From: Mycobacterium sp. ELW1
GTDB lineage: Bacteria > Actinomycetota > Actinomycetes > Mycobacteriales > Mycobacteriaceae
Assembly (NCBI RefSeq): GCF_008329905.1
Contig: NZ_CP032155.1
Location: 496,001-560,000 of the forward strand
Direction of reading: 5' to 3'
DNA length: 64,000 nucleotides
Shown here: positions 8,341-17,815 of the stretch, piece by piece
Layout: each line of letters starts with the position of its first letter
Numbering within the stretch: the first letter of the stretch is position 1
Notes under the pieces: model-generated
Database searches by the model: none
What the model saw: the letters and a program-made list of their open reading frames with translations, nothing else
What the model was told of the DNA's origin: nothing
Translations under genes and position numbers: made by a program

Positions 8341-9534
8341 CTAATTCCACATCACCGGCCGGAGGAACCGGTTGATGCGGCGCAGATACTCGGGCTGGCT
8401 GACGTGCAGGATGTGGTTGCCCGGGAACCAGTGCAGCGCACAGCGATCCCAGTGCTCCCAGAGCGCCTCGGCCTGCTCAGGCGGCGCCAGCCGATCACCG
8501 AGGCCGGTGATGATCAGTCGCCGATCCCGCGGCACCAACGGCTCGTAGTTCAACGCGCAGTGGTACGCCGAGGCGGCCGCGGACTCGTCACGTCCGATGG
8601 TGCCGAACTTGCGGCCCATTTCGATCAGTTTGTTGGCCGGCCACCACTCGTCGAACGTCGACTCCGGAGTGACCACCGGAACGTTGGGAATCACCGCCTC
8701 CAGCCGGTCATCGGCCGAGGCGACCAGCGCTGAGGTATAGCCGCCCAACGACATTCCGGTGAGCGCAATGCGTTCGACTCCCGTGTCGCGCAACCAGTTC
8801 ACGACGGATCGGAAGTCGTGGACCGCTTGGCCCATGGTCTCGGCGAATCCGGCCATGCCTTGGGAGAAGAAGCCGTATCCGCTGAAGGGCGAGCCTTTTT
8901 CGGCGCGACGGCCGTGGAACGGCAGCGTGTACAGCAGCACGTCGTATCCGGTCCTGTAGAACCACGGCAGCGAGAAGAACAGCCCGTTGAACAGATAGGG
9001 CGAACCCATGAAACCGTGGATCACACACAACGTCGGCCGCGGACCGTCGTCGTGGCGCCAATGCTGGGCCCACACAACGTTGTTGCGCTCCAGTCGCTTC
9101 CACTGCTTACGCATATCCGGATTGATCGGTACGAAGCTGCTCTCGAATCGCAGATTCTCCACGTTGCCGTGTGCGATGTACTGCGCGACAGGGTTCGCCG
9201 GGCGGGTCGTCACGGCGGGCACGTCGGTGGGCGCGGGAAAGGATGCCACCGGGTCGCGGCGCGCGGCGAGCTCGGCGTAGAACTCGAGATTGCTGCGCTC
9301 GCGGTGCAGGTCCGACCGGCGCACGATGCTCTTGGCTACGGTCGGCAGCATGGACGCCCCGACCAGCGACGCGATCGCCGTGCGCAGACCGATGTCGGCC
9401 ACCGCGGAGGCGTCGACGGTGAGCCGCTGAAGTGCGGTCAGATCGGAGCGGTCGGGCAATCCCTCGTATCCGGCGTCGGCACCCGGCACATCGGGCACCG
9501 GCACAGGAATGGGCAAGTCGACGTTCGACGTCAT
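8341..9534 (-). CDS. alpha/beta hydrolase (Rv0293c-like)
   Basis: The product has 397 residues. The ~160-residue N-terminal part is helical and of unknown role; an alpha/beta-hydrolase domain follows. HGF (residues 173-175) supplies the oxyanion hole, and the nucleophile is Ser262 in the elbow GMSLGG. The catalytic His is probably the one in WFPGNHILH near the C-terminus. The ATG at 9534 gives a length matching the ~400 aa remembered for Rv0293c. It is predicted cytoplasmic. Substrate is unknown. It is followed downstream (on the other strand) by the methyltransferase and preceded by the glycosyltransferase. Confidence 0.82.
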   Translation of the reverse strand: MTSNVDLPIPVPVPDVPGADAGYEGLPDRSDLTALQRLTVDASAVADIGLRTAIASLVGASMLPTVAKSIVRRSDLHRERSNLEFYAELAARRDPVASFPAPTDVPAVTTRPANPVAQYIAHGNVENLRFESSFVPINPDMRKQWKRLERNNVVWAQHWRHDDGPRPTLCVIHGFMGSPYLFNGLFFSLPWFYRTGYDVLLYTLPFHGRRAEKGSPFSGYGFFSQGMAGFAETMGQAVHDFRSVVNWLRDTGVERIALTGMSLGGYTSALVASADDRLEAVIPNVPVVTPESTFDEWWPANKLIEMGRKFGTIGRDESAAASAYHCALNYEPLVPRDRRLIITGLGDRLAPPEQAEALWEHWDRCALHWFPGNHILHVSQPEYLRRINRFLRPVMWN

Positions 9535-9589
9535 TGTCGCGGCCTTTCGAGGTCGGCATCTGTCATCGGATGCTAACTGGGCGCGCGGT

Positions 9590-11491
9590 TCACAACAGGT
9601 GATACACCGTCGCGCCGCCGACCTTCACCGGTCGGTAATGCTGCTGTACCCAGTCGGCGATCTGCCCACCGACCCGGTCGTGGCTGCGCATCCGGCCGCT
9701 TTCGACGTAGTAACTGATCTTCTGGGCGTGCACGTCGTCGATGAATTGCGCCAGGGTGGGCACCGGGTCGTTGCTCCAGCCGCCGATCGCCATCACCGCG
9801 GTGCCGGACGCGATTTCCAGGGAGGCCGCCGCCTGTGAACCGGAGGTCGCCGCCGACCACAGAGTGGGGGTGGCGGCCAGCATCTCGGCCAGCTGCGGGT
9901 CGACTCTGTCCGAACTGGCGCCCATCATCATCTTCGTGCCGAAACGGTTGCCGACGGTCGGCCACACGTCGGCGGTGTGGGCGGCATTCGGTATCGAGCC
10001 GTTGTGCGGGGTGGCAGCGGTGGCCACCGAGAACATCGCGGTGCCGGTGAGGCCCGCCACGAGCGAGACCGCCAGCGCGACGGGGGTGAGCCGCGGCCAT
10101 CGGGTCAGCGCCGCGGCCAGCAGAACTACGGCCGCAACGCCCGTCCACCCGATGACCGAGCGGGCCCAGGTCGGGCCCAATTGTGCGCGGTGCAGCAGAA
10201 TGACGGCCCACCAGGCGGCGGCCACCACCATCACGATCGCCGCGGATCTGCTCCACACCGCCGCCAGACCGATCAGCGCGCCGGCCGCCGGCGCCAAGGC
10301 GATGGTGTAGTACGGGTGCACCATGCCGGTCATGTAACTGAACACGACAGTGCACACCGCCAGCCACCCGGTCCACATGGTGAAGCTGGCGGCCTCGACG
10401 CGGCTTAGCTTGCGGCGCAACGCAAGATACGCGCCTGCCACGATGGCGACGACGGCGGCGGGCAGCAGCCAGGACGCCTCGTAACCCATCTCCGCGGAGA
10501 GAAGTCGCAGTACCCCGGCGTGGGTGGTCCACCCGCTGGGGTGTCCGTGGGACACCGCGTTGCCGCCTCCGACGATCCGGTCGACGCCGTTGTATCCCAG
10601 TGCGAGATTGAGCACCGTGTTGTTGGTCGAACTGCCGATGTAGGGGCGCGCCGCGGCCGGCCACAGCTGGACCACCGCGACCCACCAGCCGCCCGAAATC
10701 ATCAGCGCACCAGTGGCACCCAGGAGATGCAGCAGTCGTCGCCACCAAGTCGTCGGTGCGAACAGTAGATAGGCGAGACCGAAGGCGGGCAGCACCATCA
10801 GCCCGGCCAGCATCTTGGTGAGGAACGCCAGCCCCAGCACGACGCCGACGAGCATCAGCCATCGCCACGACGCGCCGGGGATGGCGCGAATCAGAAAGTA
10901 GGCACCCGCGACCATCAACAGGACCATGAGTGCGTCGGGGTTGTTGTAGCGAAACATCAACGTGGCAGCCGGGGTGAGTGCCAGGACGGCGCCGGCGATC
11001 AGGCCCGCCACCGCACCGCGCCCGGGGTCGGCCACGACGCGACGCACCGCGGCGTAGAGGAGTGCGACAGCCCCGACCCCCATCAGTGCTTGCGGCACCA
11101 GGACCGCCCAGCTGTTCATCCCGAACAGCCGCACCGACAACCCCGTCACCCACAACGCGGCGGGCGGCTTGTCGACGGTGATGAAGTTGTTGGGATCCAG
11201 CGAGCCGAAGAACCACGCGCCCCAGTTCTTGGCGCCGGACTGGGCGGCCGCCGCGTAGAAGGCGTTGCCGTAACCGTTGATCGGAAGATTCCAGAGATAC
11301 AGCGCCGCAGTGGCGACCAGAAGTGCGGTCACAGCGAAGGCCGGCCACCGGGGCGCGGCGCGCACCGGGACCTCAGCGATGGCCGCACCGAGTAGTTCGG
11401 TGTGGTCGGCGGTGGCGGTCACCGCACCACCGTGCCTGAAAGTGCTGGCCGGCGCTGGTTGGCGGAGCTGGGAAGTCGCTGTGTATTTCAT
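9590..11491 (-). CDS. ArnT/PMT-type membrane glycosyltransferase (GT-C fold)
   Basis: The product has 633 residues with about 12 hydrophobic segments and a soluble C-terminal domain from roughly residue 480. Family signatures in the first periplasmic loop are [11 protein letters not shown] (residues 72-82) and the TVDKPP motif (107-110 DKPP), and a downstream RYNNPDALM segment follows. These features mark ArnT-like GT39/GT83 enzymes that use polyprenyl-phosphate sugars to glycosylate lipids or proteins at the outer membrane face. The C-terminal part resembles the YkcA/B-associated domain ([15 protein letters not shown]). The start is uncertain: ATG 11491 has no good ribosome-binding site, and GTG 11422 is an alternative. 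Confidence 0.78.
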   Translation of the reverse strand: MKYTATSQLRQPAPASTFRHGGAVTATADHTELLGAAIAEVPVRAAPRWPAFAVTALLVATAALYLWNLPINGYGNAFYAAAAQSGAKNWGAWFFGSLDPNNFITVDKPPAALWVTGLSVRLFGMNSWAVLVPQALMGVGAVALLYAAVRRVVADPGRGAVAGLIAGAVLALTPAATLMFRYNNPDALMVLLMVAGAYFLIRAIPGASWRWLMLVGVVLGLAFLTKMLAGLMVLPAFGLAYLLFAPTTWWRRLLHLLGATGALMISGGWWVAVVQLWPAAARPYIGSSTNNTVLNLALGYNGVDRIVGGGNAVSHGHPSGWTTHAGVLRLLSAEMGYEASWLLPAAVVAIVAGAYLALRRKLSRVEAASFTMWTGWLAVCTVVFSYMTGMVHPYYTIALAPAAGALIGLAAVWSRSAAIVMVVAAAWWAVILLHRAQLGPTWARSVIGWTGVAAVVLLAAALTRWPRLTPVALAVSLVAGLTGTAMFSVATAATPHNGSIPNAAHTADVWPTVGNRFGTKMMMGASSDRVDPQLAEMLAATPTLWSAATSGSQAAASLEIASGTAVMAIGGWSNDPVPTLAQFIDDVHAQKISYYVESGRMRSHDRVGGQIADWVQQHYRPVKVGGATVYHLL

Positions 11492-11521
11492 GATTCACGC
11501 GCATGTGGTGAAGTGGGCGGC

Positions 11522-12313
11522 ATGTGGAACCCGCAGACTTACCTGGCGTTCGCCGACCAGCGCGGCAGGCCGTTCTTCGACTTGTTGGGCAGGGTCGGAG
11601 CCGAGTCACCGCGGCGGGTGACTGATCTGGGCTGCGGCCCGGGTAATCTCACCGAACAGCTCGCTGAGCGCTGGCCGGATGCGGTGTTGGAGGCCGTGGA
11701 CAGCTCGCCCGAGATGGTCGCCGCCGCGCGGGAGCGCGGAATCGACGCCGAGCTCGCTGACATCACCGCGTGGACACCGCACCCGGACACCGACGTTGTA
11801 TTCAGTAATGCGGCGCTGCAATGGATTCCGGGGCATCCCGAGCTGATGGCGCGCTGGGCAGGCCAGCTGGATCCCGGTGCCTGGATCGCCGTCCAGGTGC
11901 CGGGCAACTTCGACGCGCCGTCCCATGTGGCGGTGCGCCGGCTCGCCGACCAGGAGCACTGGTCAAAAATCCTGGGCGACTTCGCCTTCCGAACCCCAAA
12001 GGTCGTGGAGACGCCTATCAGGTATGCCGAGCTGCTCACCGAGGCGGGCTGCCACGTCGACGCCTGGGAGACCATCTATATCCATGAGCTCGACGGTGAG
12101 AACGCCGTGCTCAACTGGATCACCGGCACCGCGCTCACCCCGGTGCGTGATCGGCTGGACGACGACCAATGGCACCAGTTCCGAAGTGAACTGATCCCGA
12201 TGCTCGACGAGGCCTACCCTGCTCGGCCCGACGGGCGCACGTACTTCCCGTTCCGGCGGATCTTCGTCGTCGCTCAGGTGGGCAGTCCGTCGCGTTCGGC
12301 GTCGGCGCGGTAG
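11522..12313 (+). CDS. tam: trans-aconitate 2-methyltransferase
   Basis: The product has 263 residues, near the 261 aa of Rv0294. The SAM-binding motif I is [16 protein letters not shown] (DLGCGPGN at 35-42), and the family-specific start [22 protein letters not shown] is seen in parts. [15 protein letters not shown] is the motif IV region. The enzyme methylates trans-aconitate, a spontaneous isomer that inhibits aconitase, and acts in the cytoplasm. The ATG lies 30 nt from the divergent glycosyltransferase start, so the two share a promoter region. The 3' end overlaps stf0 by 40 nt, convergent. Confidence 0.88.
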   Translation: MWNPQTYLAFADQRGRPFFDLLGRVGAESPRRVTDLGCGPGNLTEQLAERWPDAVLEAVDSSPEMVAAARERGIDAELADITAWTPHPDTDVVFSNAALQWIPGHPELMARWAGQLDPGAWIAVQVPGNFDAPSHVAVRRLADQEHWSKILGDFAFRTPKVVETPIRYAELLTEAGCHVDAWETIYIHELDGENAVLNWITGTALTPVRDRLDDDQWHQFRSELIPMLDEAYPARPDGRTYFPFRRIFVVAQVGSPSRSASAR

Positions 12314-13077
12314 CGGTCCACCCATTCGTCAGACCGCTGGTCGGCCTGGCGTTCCAGGACGGGTGCGGGCGCCAGTCGAGGGTCAAGGCCGAGTGCCTCG
12401 AGCACCTGCGCGACAACGTCAGTCAGGTTGCGCCACAACACCGGATAGGGCACGTCGATCGGGTGGACATCTTCTTCGGCGAACCAGTTGCGCCAGCCCT
12501 CTTCCTGCGCCCGCAGCATTTGCACCACGTGGGCGATCGCCCCGGCGTGGTATTCGGCTCGCGCATCCCGCACCGGGTCCGGCCGGCCGCGCCAGACCCG
12601 GGTCTGAACCGCTCGCCAGAACGAAACCGCCTGCGAGACAACGTCGGGACGGTACACGTGGATCAGCACGGGATCGCTGCCGACCACATCGCGGATGGCG
12701 GACAGGAGCCCTGATCCCGACCGCTCGGGAAGATCTTTGGCTCGACTGAGCAGAAGTGCGGTCTGATTCCACATCAGTTTGCCGCCCCAGATGCCGTTCG
12801 GGGTGCGGCCGACCGTGCGGATGTAGTCGCGCCAGATCTCCGCGGGAGCCAGGTCTGGCTTGCCTTCGATCAGTGGATCGAGCAGTCGCAGAATCGATTC
12901 GTCCTCGGCCTCGGAAAACCACTCCCTGGGCTGAGGCGACATGCTGGTGTTCGGCAGGTACTGGAAGAACTCCTGCGGCTCACCAGCGACGCCAGTCGCT
13001 CGCAATGACTCCACCAACAGCGTGCTGCCGCTGCGTTGAGAGGCGAGTACGAGATAGGCGGTCGGATGATCGGGCAT
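12274..13077 (-). CDS. stf0: Stf0-type trehalose 2-sulfotransferase
   Basis: The product has 267 residues, the same length as Rv0295c. The N-terminal 5'-phosphosulfate loop reads [14 protein letters not shown] (residues 12-25). The 3'-phosphate-binding segment lies in [17 protein letters not shown]. The family enzyme Stf0 transfers sulfate from PAPS to the 2-position of trehalose, the first step of sulfolipid-type metabolites. The protein is cytoplasmic. It lies 68 nt downstream of the sulfatase on the same strand, so the pair probably form one transcript. Confidence 0.87.
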   Translation of the reverse strand: MPDHPTAYLVLASQRSGSTLLVESLRATGVAGEPQEFFQYLPNTSMSPQPREWFSEAEDESILRLLDPLIEGKPDLAPAEIWRDYIRTVGRTPNGIWGGKLMWNQTALLLSRAKDLPERSGSGLLSAIRDVVGSDPVLIHVYRPDVVSQAVSFWRAVQTRVWRGRPDPVRDARAEYHAGAIAHVVQMLRAQEEGWRNWFAEEDVHPIDVPYPVLWRNLTDVVAQVLEALGLDPRLAPAPVLERQADQRSDEWVDRYRADAERDGLPT

Positions 13078-13145
13078 GCCCTGAGCCTAACGGCACTCAG
13101 ATACCGACGCCCAGGTCAGGTGGCTTTAATTCGCTGTGACGAAAA

Positions 13146-14519
13146 CTATTGCGGGAAGCCGATTTCGTCGTCCAAACCTCGTTCCGAGGCGACCGCCGAA
13201 CGGCTCGTCAGGGTGAGTCCGTTGATCTCGAAATAGGTCTCGGTGTAGCGGGCCGCGATCCGTGTTCCGGCGAACTCGGAAGGAATGGCGTCGCCTGTTT
13301 TCTGACGCCACTCGTTGAGCAGGACCGCGAGCTCCTCAGCGATGGCTTCGGCCTCCTCGGTCGGCTCGAGGAGAAGATTGTTCAATTCGGCCGGATCGGC
13401 TTCAAGGTCGTAGAGTTCGCGCGCCGGGCGCGGTGCGTTGATGAACGGCTCCACCGCCTGGCCGGACGGGCTTTCCTCGATGTCCAGCGGCAGGTCGAGC
13501 AGTGGTCGTTGCGCGTAGTTCTCGATGTAGCTGTACTTCTTGCTGCGGATGGCCCGGATGGGGTCGTATGAGTCGTGATAAGTCTTCTCGGTGTAAACAT
13601 GCTCACGCACTGGATTACCCTGCCCGGCAATCAAATTGGCTGCGTGAGAGAGCCCTTCGACGTCATCGCCAGGGGTGATTCCGACCAGCTCCAACAAAGT
13701 CGGTAGCAGATCGACCCCGCTGAACAGTTCGTCATACACCAAGGATTTGCTCTGAAGCCGGCGCGGCGGCCGGATGATCGTCGCGATGCCGGTGCCGGCG
13801 TCGTAGAGGGTGGACTTCGCGCGCGGAAACGCCGGGCCGTGGTCGGTGAGGAACACCACCCAGGTGTTGGCGGCGAGCCCGGTGTCGTCGAGGGTGTCCA
13901 GCAATCGGCCTACTGCGGCATCGGCGACGGCAATCGAGCCGTAGAAGTCGGCGAGGTCGCCGCGGACCTCGGGGGTGTCAGGGAGGAAGTCGGGGACCTC
14001 GACGTCGGCCGTCTCGGCGGGCTCGTAGCGATCATGCGGATAAGGCCGGTGGGTCTCGAAGAACCCCGCGGTGAGCAGAAACGGGCTGATTCCCGCGAGT
14101 GGTGCGCTGTCGGTGAGCCACGCTTGGGCCCGTTCGACGACGTACTCACAGTACGAATTGGAGACGTCGAACTCGTCGTAACCCAGCCGCGCCGGGAACG
14201 ACGTTTCGTGCTGCATACCGAATAGTGCTGAATACCAACCATGCTCGTGAAGGATGTGCGGCAAGGTGCGCACGCCGGTGCGGTACTCGAAGCCGTGATG
14301 CGCCAGGCCGACCAGTCCGTTGCTGTGGGGATAGCGGCCGGTGAACAATGATCCGCGCGCAGGCGAGCACAGCGGGGCGGTGGCGTGTGCGCGGGTGAAC
14401 AGAACACCTTCGTCGGCGAGCTGGTCCAGGCGCGGGCTCGATACCCCCGGATATCCGTAGGCGCCCAGGCAGCGGCCCAGATCGTGCCAATGGACGATCA
14501 ACAGGTTGTCCCGGCTCAC
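13146..14519 (-). CDS. type I sulfatase (Rv0296c-like)
   Basis: The product has 457 residues. The formylglycine motif CSPARGSLFTGRYP begins at Cys51; C-x-P-x-R plus the GR element marks a cysteine-type sulfatase that needs a formylglycine-generating enzyme. The metal site near the N-terminus reads LLIVHWHDLGR, with HWHD in place of the usual paired Asp, and FLTDHGPAFPRAKSTLYDAGTG carries the later Asp-His ligands (seen in two parts). GTG 14519 was chosen because GGAGG lies 5 nt upstream. No signal peptide is visible, so it may act inside the cell. Proximity to stf0 suggests turnover of a sulfated metabolite. Confidence 0.85.
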   Translation of the reverse strand: MSRDNLLIVHWHDLGRCLGAYGYPGVSSPRLDQLADEGVLFTRAHATAPLCSPARGSLFTGRYPHSNGLVGLAHHGFEYRTGVRTLPHILHEHGWYSALFGMQHETSFPARLGYDEFDVSNSYCEYVVERAQAWLTDSAPLAGISPFLLTAGFFETHRPYPHDRYEPAETADVEVPDFLPDTPEVRGDLADFYGSIAVADAAVGRLLDTLDDTGLAANTWVVFLTDHGPAFPRAKSTLYDAGTGIATIIRPPRRLQSKSLVYDELFSGVDLLPTLLELVGITPGDDVEGLSHAANLIAGQGNPVREHVYTEKTYHDSYDPIRAIRSKKYSYIENYAQRPLLDLPLDIEESPSGQAVEPFINAPRPARELYDLEADPAELNNLLLEPTEEAEAIAEELAVLLNEWRQKTGDAIPSEFAGTRIAARYTETYFEINGLTLTSRSAVASERGLDDEIGFPQ

Positions 14520-14718
14520 GTACGCCTCCGTTCGGCTCCTGGGGTCTAGCTTGCCCCGCCCGGTGACGGTGCCTGCATCCGGTGCCCGGCGCAAGTGTTA
14601 TCGACAGCCGGAGTTTGGTCGGGTCATTGCGCGCGGAAGATTACCGATTCCGAACAATCCTGATAGCAGGACGGTCACTCCGACGAACGTGCCAGGGTGC
14701 CGTGGTACTCAAGAACAG

Positions 14719-15387
14719 ATGGCATCGAAGAAAACCTGGCTGACCGCCTCGATCGTCGTCGCCGTGGCTGTCTACGCGACGATGTGGGTCGGGTATGCGC
14801 TCAACTGGGGTTGGCTGGATTCGATCGACACCGACCTCCTCCAGGCTTTCCACAACATCGGCGCTTCACGCCCCGGTTGGGTGTCCTTCTGGGTGGTGTT
14901 CTGCGTCGTATTCGGCCCGAACGGCTTCCGGGTGGTCGCGTTGATACTGCTGATCATCGCTTTGGTGCGCCGCAAGGTGCCCACCGCGGTGTTCCTGGTG
15001 ATCAGCATCGGGCTCATGGGCCTGGTCACCGAGGGCGCGAAGTTCCTCGCCGGCCGTCCCCGCCCGGCAACGGCGCTTGCCCACGGGTCGTCGACGTCGT
15101 TCCCGTCCGGTCACGCACTGGGGGTCATGGTGGGCGTGCTGGCCCTGCTCACCGTGCTCTGGCCGCATCTCAGTCCCCAGCTCAGGCGGGTGCTGGCCGT
15201 TGTGGGTGGCCTGCTGATCGTGCTGGTCGGAGTGGGGCGGGTGATCCTCAACGTTCACCACCCGTCCGACGTGCTGGCGGGATGGGCGCTGGGCTACCTC
15301 TACTACCTGCTGTGCGTGCGACTGGTGCCGCCGCTGCCGCTCACACCAGCGGCCGAAACACCGGCAGCACTCGGTACTTCGCGCTGA
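14719..15387 (+). CDS. PAP2-family phosphatase
   Basis: The product has 222 residues with five or six membrane segments. All three PAP2 motifs are present: K-x6-RP (Lys108 to Pro116, KFLAGRPRP), PSGH (129-132), and R-x5-H-x3-D (Arg174, His180, Asp184). Such enzymes dephosphorylate phosphatidic acid, undecaprenyl-pyrophosphate or similar lipids on the outer membrane face. The ATG at 14719 starts a short Lys-rich N-terminus and then a membrane helix. Its 3' end overlaps the convergent PAP2-kinase gene by 47 nt. Confidence 0.86.
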   Translation: MASKKTWLTASIVVAVAVYATMWVGYALNWGWLDSIDTDLLQAFHNIGASRPGWVSFWVVFCVVFGPNGFRVVALILLIIALVRRKVPTAVFLVISIGLMGLVTEGAKFLAGRPRPATALAHGSSTSFPSGHALGVMVGVLALLTVLWPHLSPQLRRVLAVVGGLLIVLVGVGRVILNVHHPSDVLAGWALGYLYYLLCVRLVPPLPLTPAAETPAALGTSR

Positions 15388-16831
15388 AGCTGGCTTTGTC
15401 GTAGGTGTCGCCGACCTCGCCGTCGCGGGCCAGCGGCGTCGGGCCGTCGACGGCCTCGAACGTGAACTCCGGCGCCTGAATCTCGTGGTAGAGCGGACTG
15501 CGTTCGAGGCGGCCGAGCGCGACCGCGGTGAGAATGCGCAGGCGGCTGAATCGCTTCCCGGTTTCCAGGATCCGAACGTCGAGAAGTCCGTCGTCCATGC
15601 GGGTGCGACGGGCCGGGGCGAAACCCGATGGCAGATAGACGGAATTGCCGAGGAAGAACAGCGACGTCTGAATCGTCTTGTTGTCGAACCGGATTCGAAC
15701 AGGCGTCCCGCGGCGCAGCGTATGCAGCATCGCGTACATCCCGGCCAGTGGCTTGCCGACCTTGTGCTCGAGCTTCTCGCGGGTCTGGACGAACAACGGG
15801 TATGCACCGATGCTGGCGGTGTTGATCACCATCTGGTCTTCGTTGAGGCACACCAGGTCGACGCACGAGACGTTGCCACCTCGGATGGCCGACACAGTGC
15901 GGTCGACGGTCTCGCAGCCGATGTCCTTGGCGAAGTGGTTGAACGTTCCGGCGGGGAACACCGCCAGCGGCAGCCCGGTGGCGATCGCCACCGACGCCGC
16001 GGCGGACACGGTCCCGTCGCCGCCGCCCACTCCGAGCACCTCGGCGCGCTGGGCGGCCTCCTTCAGGACGGTCTCCGGATTGTCGTCCTCGCCGAGTTCA
16101 ACGATCTCGGCCTTCGGCAGCTTTTCGCGGACCTCGTCGATGACCCGAGTTCCGGTACCGCTGCCCGAAGCGGGGTTGATGACGAGCACGACGCCTTCGC
16201 CCTCCGGACGCTCCGGGGTGTCGATGATGAGCGGCTCGTTGGACGGCAACTTCGCCGGCACGATCGGCGGAACCAGCCGGCCACCCAGCACAGCGATCGC
16301 CGCGCCGATCCCGAATCCGGCGAACACGTCGCCGGGGTAGTGCGCGCCGGTGGCCACCCGGGACAGGCCCACCAAGCCCGCCAGGAGCGCCAGGCCCAGG
16401 CCCAGCGGCGGGTTCTCCAGTCCGACGCCGACCGCGAAGGCGGCGGCACTGGCCGAGTGGCCGGAGGGAAGCGAATTCGACGTCGGGACTCGGCGCGACC
16501 GTCGGACCAGCGGAACCAGGGTGCGGTTCGGACGATCGCGTTTCCACACCCGCTTGGCGCCCTGATTGGTCACCAGGCTGGTGATGGCCAGCGTGATCAC
16601 CCCGCGGCCGGCGCCCCGGCGCGCCGAGGGCGAACCCGTCGCAGCCAGGACAGCGGCGATCGCGAACCACAGCTTGGAGTGGTCGGCGGCGCGGGTGAGC
16701 ACCGGCATGGCCTTGTCGAGAAGCAGGCTCGGCGATTCGGCGACGGCCTCGAACACCTCGCGATCCAGCGTGCCAAGCCCTCCGGTGATCTGACGGATGC
16801 CTTGACCTTCGAGCAAGCTTCGCGATGTCAT
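15341..16831 (-). CDS. PAP2 phosphatase / diacylglycerol-kinase fusion protein
   Basis: The product has 496 residues in two domains. Residues ~35-190 are a PAP2 phosphatase: KRVWKRDRP (93-101), PSGH (122-125), and SR157-158, His164, Asp168. Residues ~210-490 are a DAGK/sphingosine-kinase catalytic domain, starting VVLVINPASGSG, with the nucleotide motif GVGGGDGTVSAA (GGGDGT at 269-274) and PAGTFNHFAKDIG. Opposing lipid phosphatase and lipid kinase modules are thus in one chain. Fusions of this type are known in actinobacteria. The likely role is recycling of phosphatidic acid or polyprenyl lipids. The N-terminus has no signal sequence beyond the first membrane helices. Confidence 0.87.
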   Translation of the reverse strand: MTSRSLLEGQGIRQITGGLGTLDREVFEAVAESPSLLLDKAMPVLTRAADHSKLWFAIAAVLAATGSPSARRGAGRGVITLAITSLVTNQGAKRVWKRDRPNRTLVPLVRRSRRVPTSNSLPSGHSASAAAFAVGVGLENPPLGLGLALLAGLVGLSRVATGAHYPGDVFAGFGIGAAIAVLGGRLVPPIVPAKLPSNEPLIIDTPERPEGEGVVLVINPASGSGTGTRVIDEVREKLPKAEIVELGEDDNPETVLKEAAQRAEVLGVGGGDGTVSAAASVAIATGLPLAVFPAGTFNHFAKDIGCETVDRTVSAIRGGNVSCVDLVCLNEDQMVINTASIGAYPLFVQTREKLEHKVGKPLAGMYAMLHTLRRGTPVRIRFDNKTIQTSLFFLGNSVYLPSGFAPARRTRMDDGLLDVRILETGKRFSRLRILTAVALGRLERSPLYHEIQAPEFTFEAVDGPTPLARDGEVGDTYDKASFSAKYRVLPVFRPLV

Positions 16832-16849
16832 CGCTCCACGGTATCGGGG

Positions 16850-17815
16850 TCAGGACTTCGGCTCGCCGGATCCCTCGTCTGCCGGCTTGCTGTCGGGCAG
16901 GATGATGCGCCTGGTCGCGACCGGCTTGCCGTCGACCTTCTTGGTGACGTGAGGGTCGGCGGGCGGCGGGGTGGTGATGCGGCCTTGAACTGGGGCGCCG
17001 TTTTTCACGGTCGGCACGGACACTCGCTTGGTGTCGGCCTTGGCGTCCTTCTCCGATCCGCCCGCGCCGTGCATCGCGCCGGGCGGGATCATCGGCATGC
17101 CGCCCATGCCGCCTGCGGGGGCCGACGTCGGCGCAGCCATTCGCGGTGCCGGCACTTGGGTGTTTGCTGCTGACGGCGAGGTTCCTGCGGCGGGCACCGG
17201 GGGCGGCCCGAGCATAGCGGTCGGCGAGGTACCGCCGATTCCGCCGCCGCCACCGCCGGATCCGCCACCGCCAGAACCCATTTCGCCGGGTGTCTCACCG
17301 AATTCGCCCAACGGGTCGGTCAGGCTGGCTTTGTCGAGTTCTGCCGAGGCGCCGCCGGCTTGCTGCATCATGCCCATGCCGGCCTGCATCATTTGTTGGG
17401 CGCCTTGGGCGACCTGCTGGGGGATCTGGGCCAGCGGCTGCAAGGCTCCGCCCATCGCGCCGGCCAGGGCGCCGGCGAGCTGAGAGGCCATCTGCGGAAG
17501 TTGTTGGGCCATCTGATCGGCCTGGCCCTGCCCGGCGACGCCTTTCATCTCGGCGTTGGCCTGCTCGTCCTGGGCGGGGAATTTCGCGGCGGCCTCGGCG
17601 GTCTTGGAATCGCGCTTGGCGTGTTCCTCGATGCTTTCGGTGTTGTCCTTGGGGTCACCGAGATTGGCGGCCAGGCCGAGGACGCGCAGCAGCTGTTCGA
17701 TCGGGGTCGCGCCGGCGACGAGCGGATCGGAGGTGATGGGTGGTGGGGGCATGTTCCCAGCGTTGGCCGATTCATAGCCGCCCTGAGTCACGTTGAGCTG
17801 TCCGCCGCCACTCAT
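16850..17815 (-). CDS. Ala/Gly/Pro-rich ESX-associated-type protein
   Basis: The product has 321 residues. Residues ~1-100 are helical and charged (PIEQLLRVLGLAANLGD, then EEHAKRDSKTAEAAAKFP). The next ~70 are a Met/Gln/Ala-rich amphipathic helix (QQVAQGAQQMMQAGMG). A Gly-rich linker and a Pro/Lys-rich C-terminus follow. No catalytic motif is seen. The ATG at 17815 overlaps the upstream stop as ATGA, so it is the third gene of an overlapping operon. The layout recalls the Rv3897c/Rv3898c products downstream of Rv3899c, by memory only. A substrate or chaperone role in type VII secretion is inference. Confidence 0.65.
   Translation of the reverse strand: MSGGGQLNVTQGGYESANAGNMPPPPITSDPLVAGATPIEQLLRVLGLAANLGDPKDNTESIEEHAKRDSKTAEAAAKFPAQDEQANAEMKGVAGQGQADQMAQQLPQMASQLAGALAGAMGGALQPLAQIPQQVAQGAQQMMQAGMGMMQQAGGASAELDKASLTDPLGEFGETPGEMGSGGGGSGGGGGGIGGTSPTAMLGPPPVPAAGTSPSAANTQVPAPRMAAPTSAPAGGMGGMPMIPPGAMHGAGGSEKDAKADTKRVSVPTVKNGAPVQGRITTPPPADPHVTKKVDGKPVATRRIILPDSKPADEGSGEPKS

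Noticed and set aside
9573..11348. A 591-codon minus-strand frame within the glycosyltransferase gene
   Set aside because: The other frame encodes a membrane glycosyltransferase with family motifs; this one is hydrophilic and Arg-rich.
15485..17173. A 562-codon plus-strand open frame
   Set aside because: It is antisense to the PAP2-kinase fusion, whose active-site motifs are intact, and its translation is Arg/Gly/His-rich without any domain. It is a high-GC shadow frame.
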